From contig JAZOBN010000006.1 in assembly GCA_045595965.1 (NCBI GenBank), positions 1 through 14,040 on the forward strand: a DNA stretch of 14,040 bases, given 5' to 3'. This document shows, piece by piece, positions 14,009-14,040 of the stretch. This stretch comes from CAAGNP01 sp045595965. GTDB taxonomy: Bacteria; Bacteroidota; Bacteroidia; Bacteroidales; UBA932. Numbering within the stretch: the stretch's first letter is position 1; each line of letters starts with the position of its first letter. The notes under the pieces were generated by a model, which did not search any database, was not told where the DNA came from, and saw only the letters and a program-made list of their open reading frames with translations. The translations under genes and the position numbers were made by a program.

Positions 14009-14040
14009 ATGACAGTAAAATTCTTGATCAGGAAAGAGGG
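14009..14040 (+). CDS. N-terminal start of an ORF, possibly a tyrosine recombinase/integrase (partial)
   Basis: ATG 14009 opens a frame reading MTVKFLIRKE up to the right edge. Beginnings of the form M-x-V/T-K-F-L/Y-L/I-R-K are common in Bacteroidota tyrosine recombinases, where a short beta strand precedes the SAM-like core-binding domain. Ten residues are too few for a firm call. The tRNA-like fragment 190 bp upstream and the -7 box with a short leader favour an integrase at the edge of a mobile element. AGAGAAGAT before the ATG gives a weak ribosome binding site at best. Confidence 0.4.
   Translation, partial: MTVKFLIRKE

Overview
The window comes from a Bacteroidota chromosome, most likely order Bacteroidales. 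The genes are those of a Gram-negative cell with an outer membrane (kdsB, an LptE-like lipoprotein, OmpA-like/TPR and NodB-like lipoproteins). Intergenic regions carry repeated perfect matches to the Bacteroidota -7 promoter box TAnnTTTG, and most genes lack a Shine-Dalgarno sequence. The base composition is moderate to AT-rich. I cannot resolve the genus by eye.

Left edge (1-175): the last 33 codons of an IS3-family transposase and the right terminal inverted repeat of that element. It ends about 40 bp past the stop codon of a minus-strand gene for a 552-residue lipoprotein with an OmpA-like patch and a TPR-like tail. kdsB (CMP-Kdo synthetase) lies upstream of that gene on the same strand. 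A 60-bp divergent region with two face-to-face -7 boxes separates kdsB from a plus-strand operon: a sigma-54-type activator without a sensory domain, an LptE-like lipoprotein, a small TPR-like protein and secG, closed by a strong terminator. This block joins LPS sugar activation, LPS export and protein secretion.

Middle (5478-8040): an operon of two PspC-domain membrane proteins with a PadR-family repressor gene between them. A 29-bp imperfect palindrome just upstream of the promoter is the likely PadR operator. The two PspC proteins share an N-terminal cytoplasmic domain. A terminator separates the operon from convergent minus-strand genes: a YeiH-type membrane transporter (8040-9296), then a second transcription unit with a NodB-like polysaccharide-deacetylase lipoprotein (12495-13316) followed by a 1027-residue secreted tricorn-type S41 protease (9390-12473).

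Right edge (13370-14040): a GC-rich run of three small hairpins, a bidirectional terminator, a tRNA-Leu(CAG) gene on the minus strand with its own good promoter, another strong hairpin, a 16-bp fragment that looks like a tRNA 3' end, and, about 190 bp further, a promoter and the first ten codons of a plus-strand ORF resembling the start of a Bacteroidota tyrosine recombinase. I read this as the left junction (att site) of an integrative element that extends beyond the window. Most of the window is otherwise ordinary chromosomal housekeeping. The most interesting leads are this junction, the PadR/PspC operator and the deacetylase with a replaced metal-binding motif.
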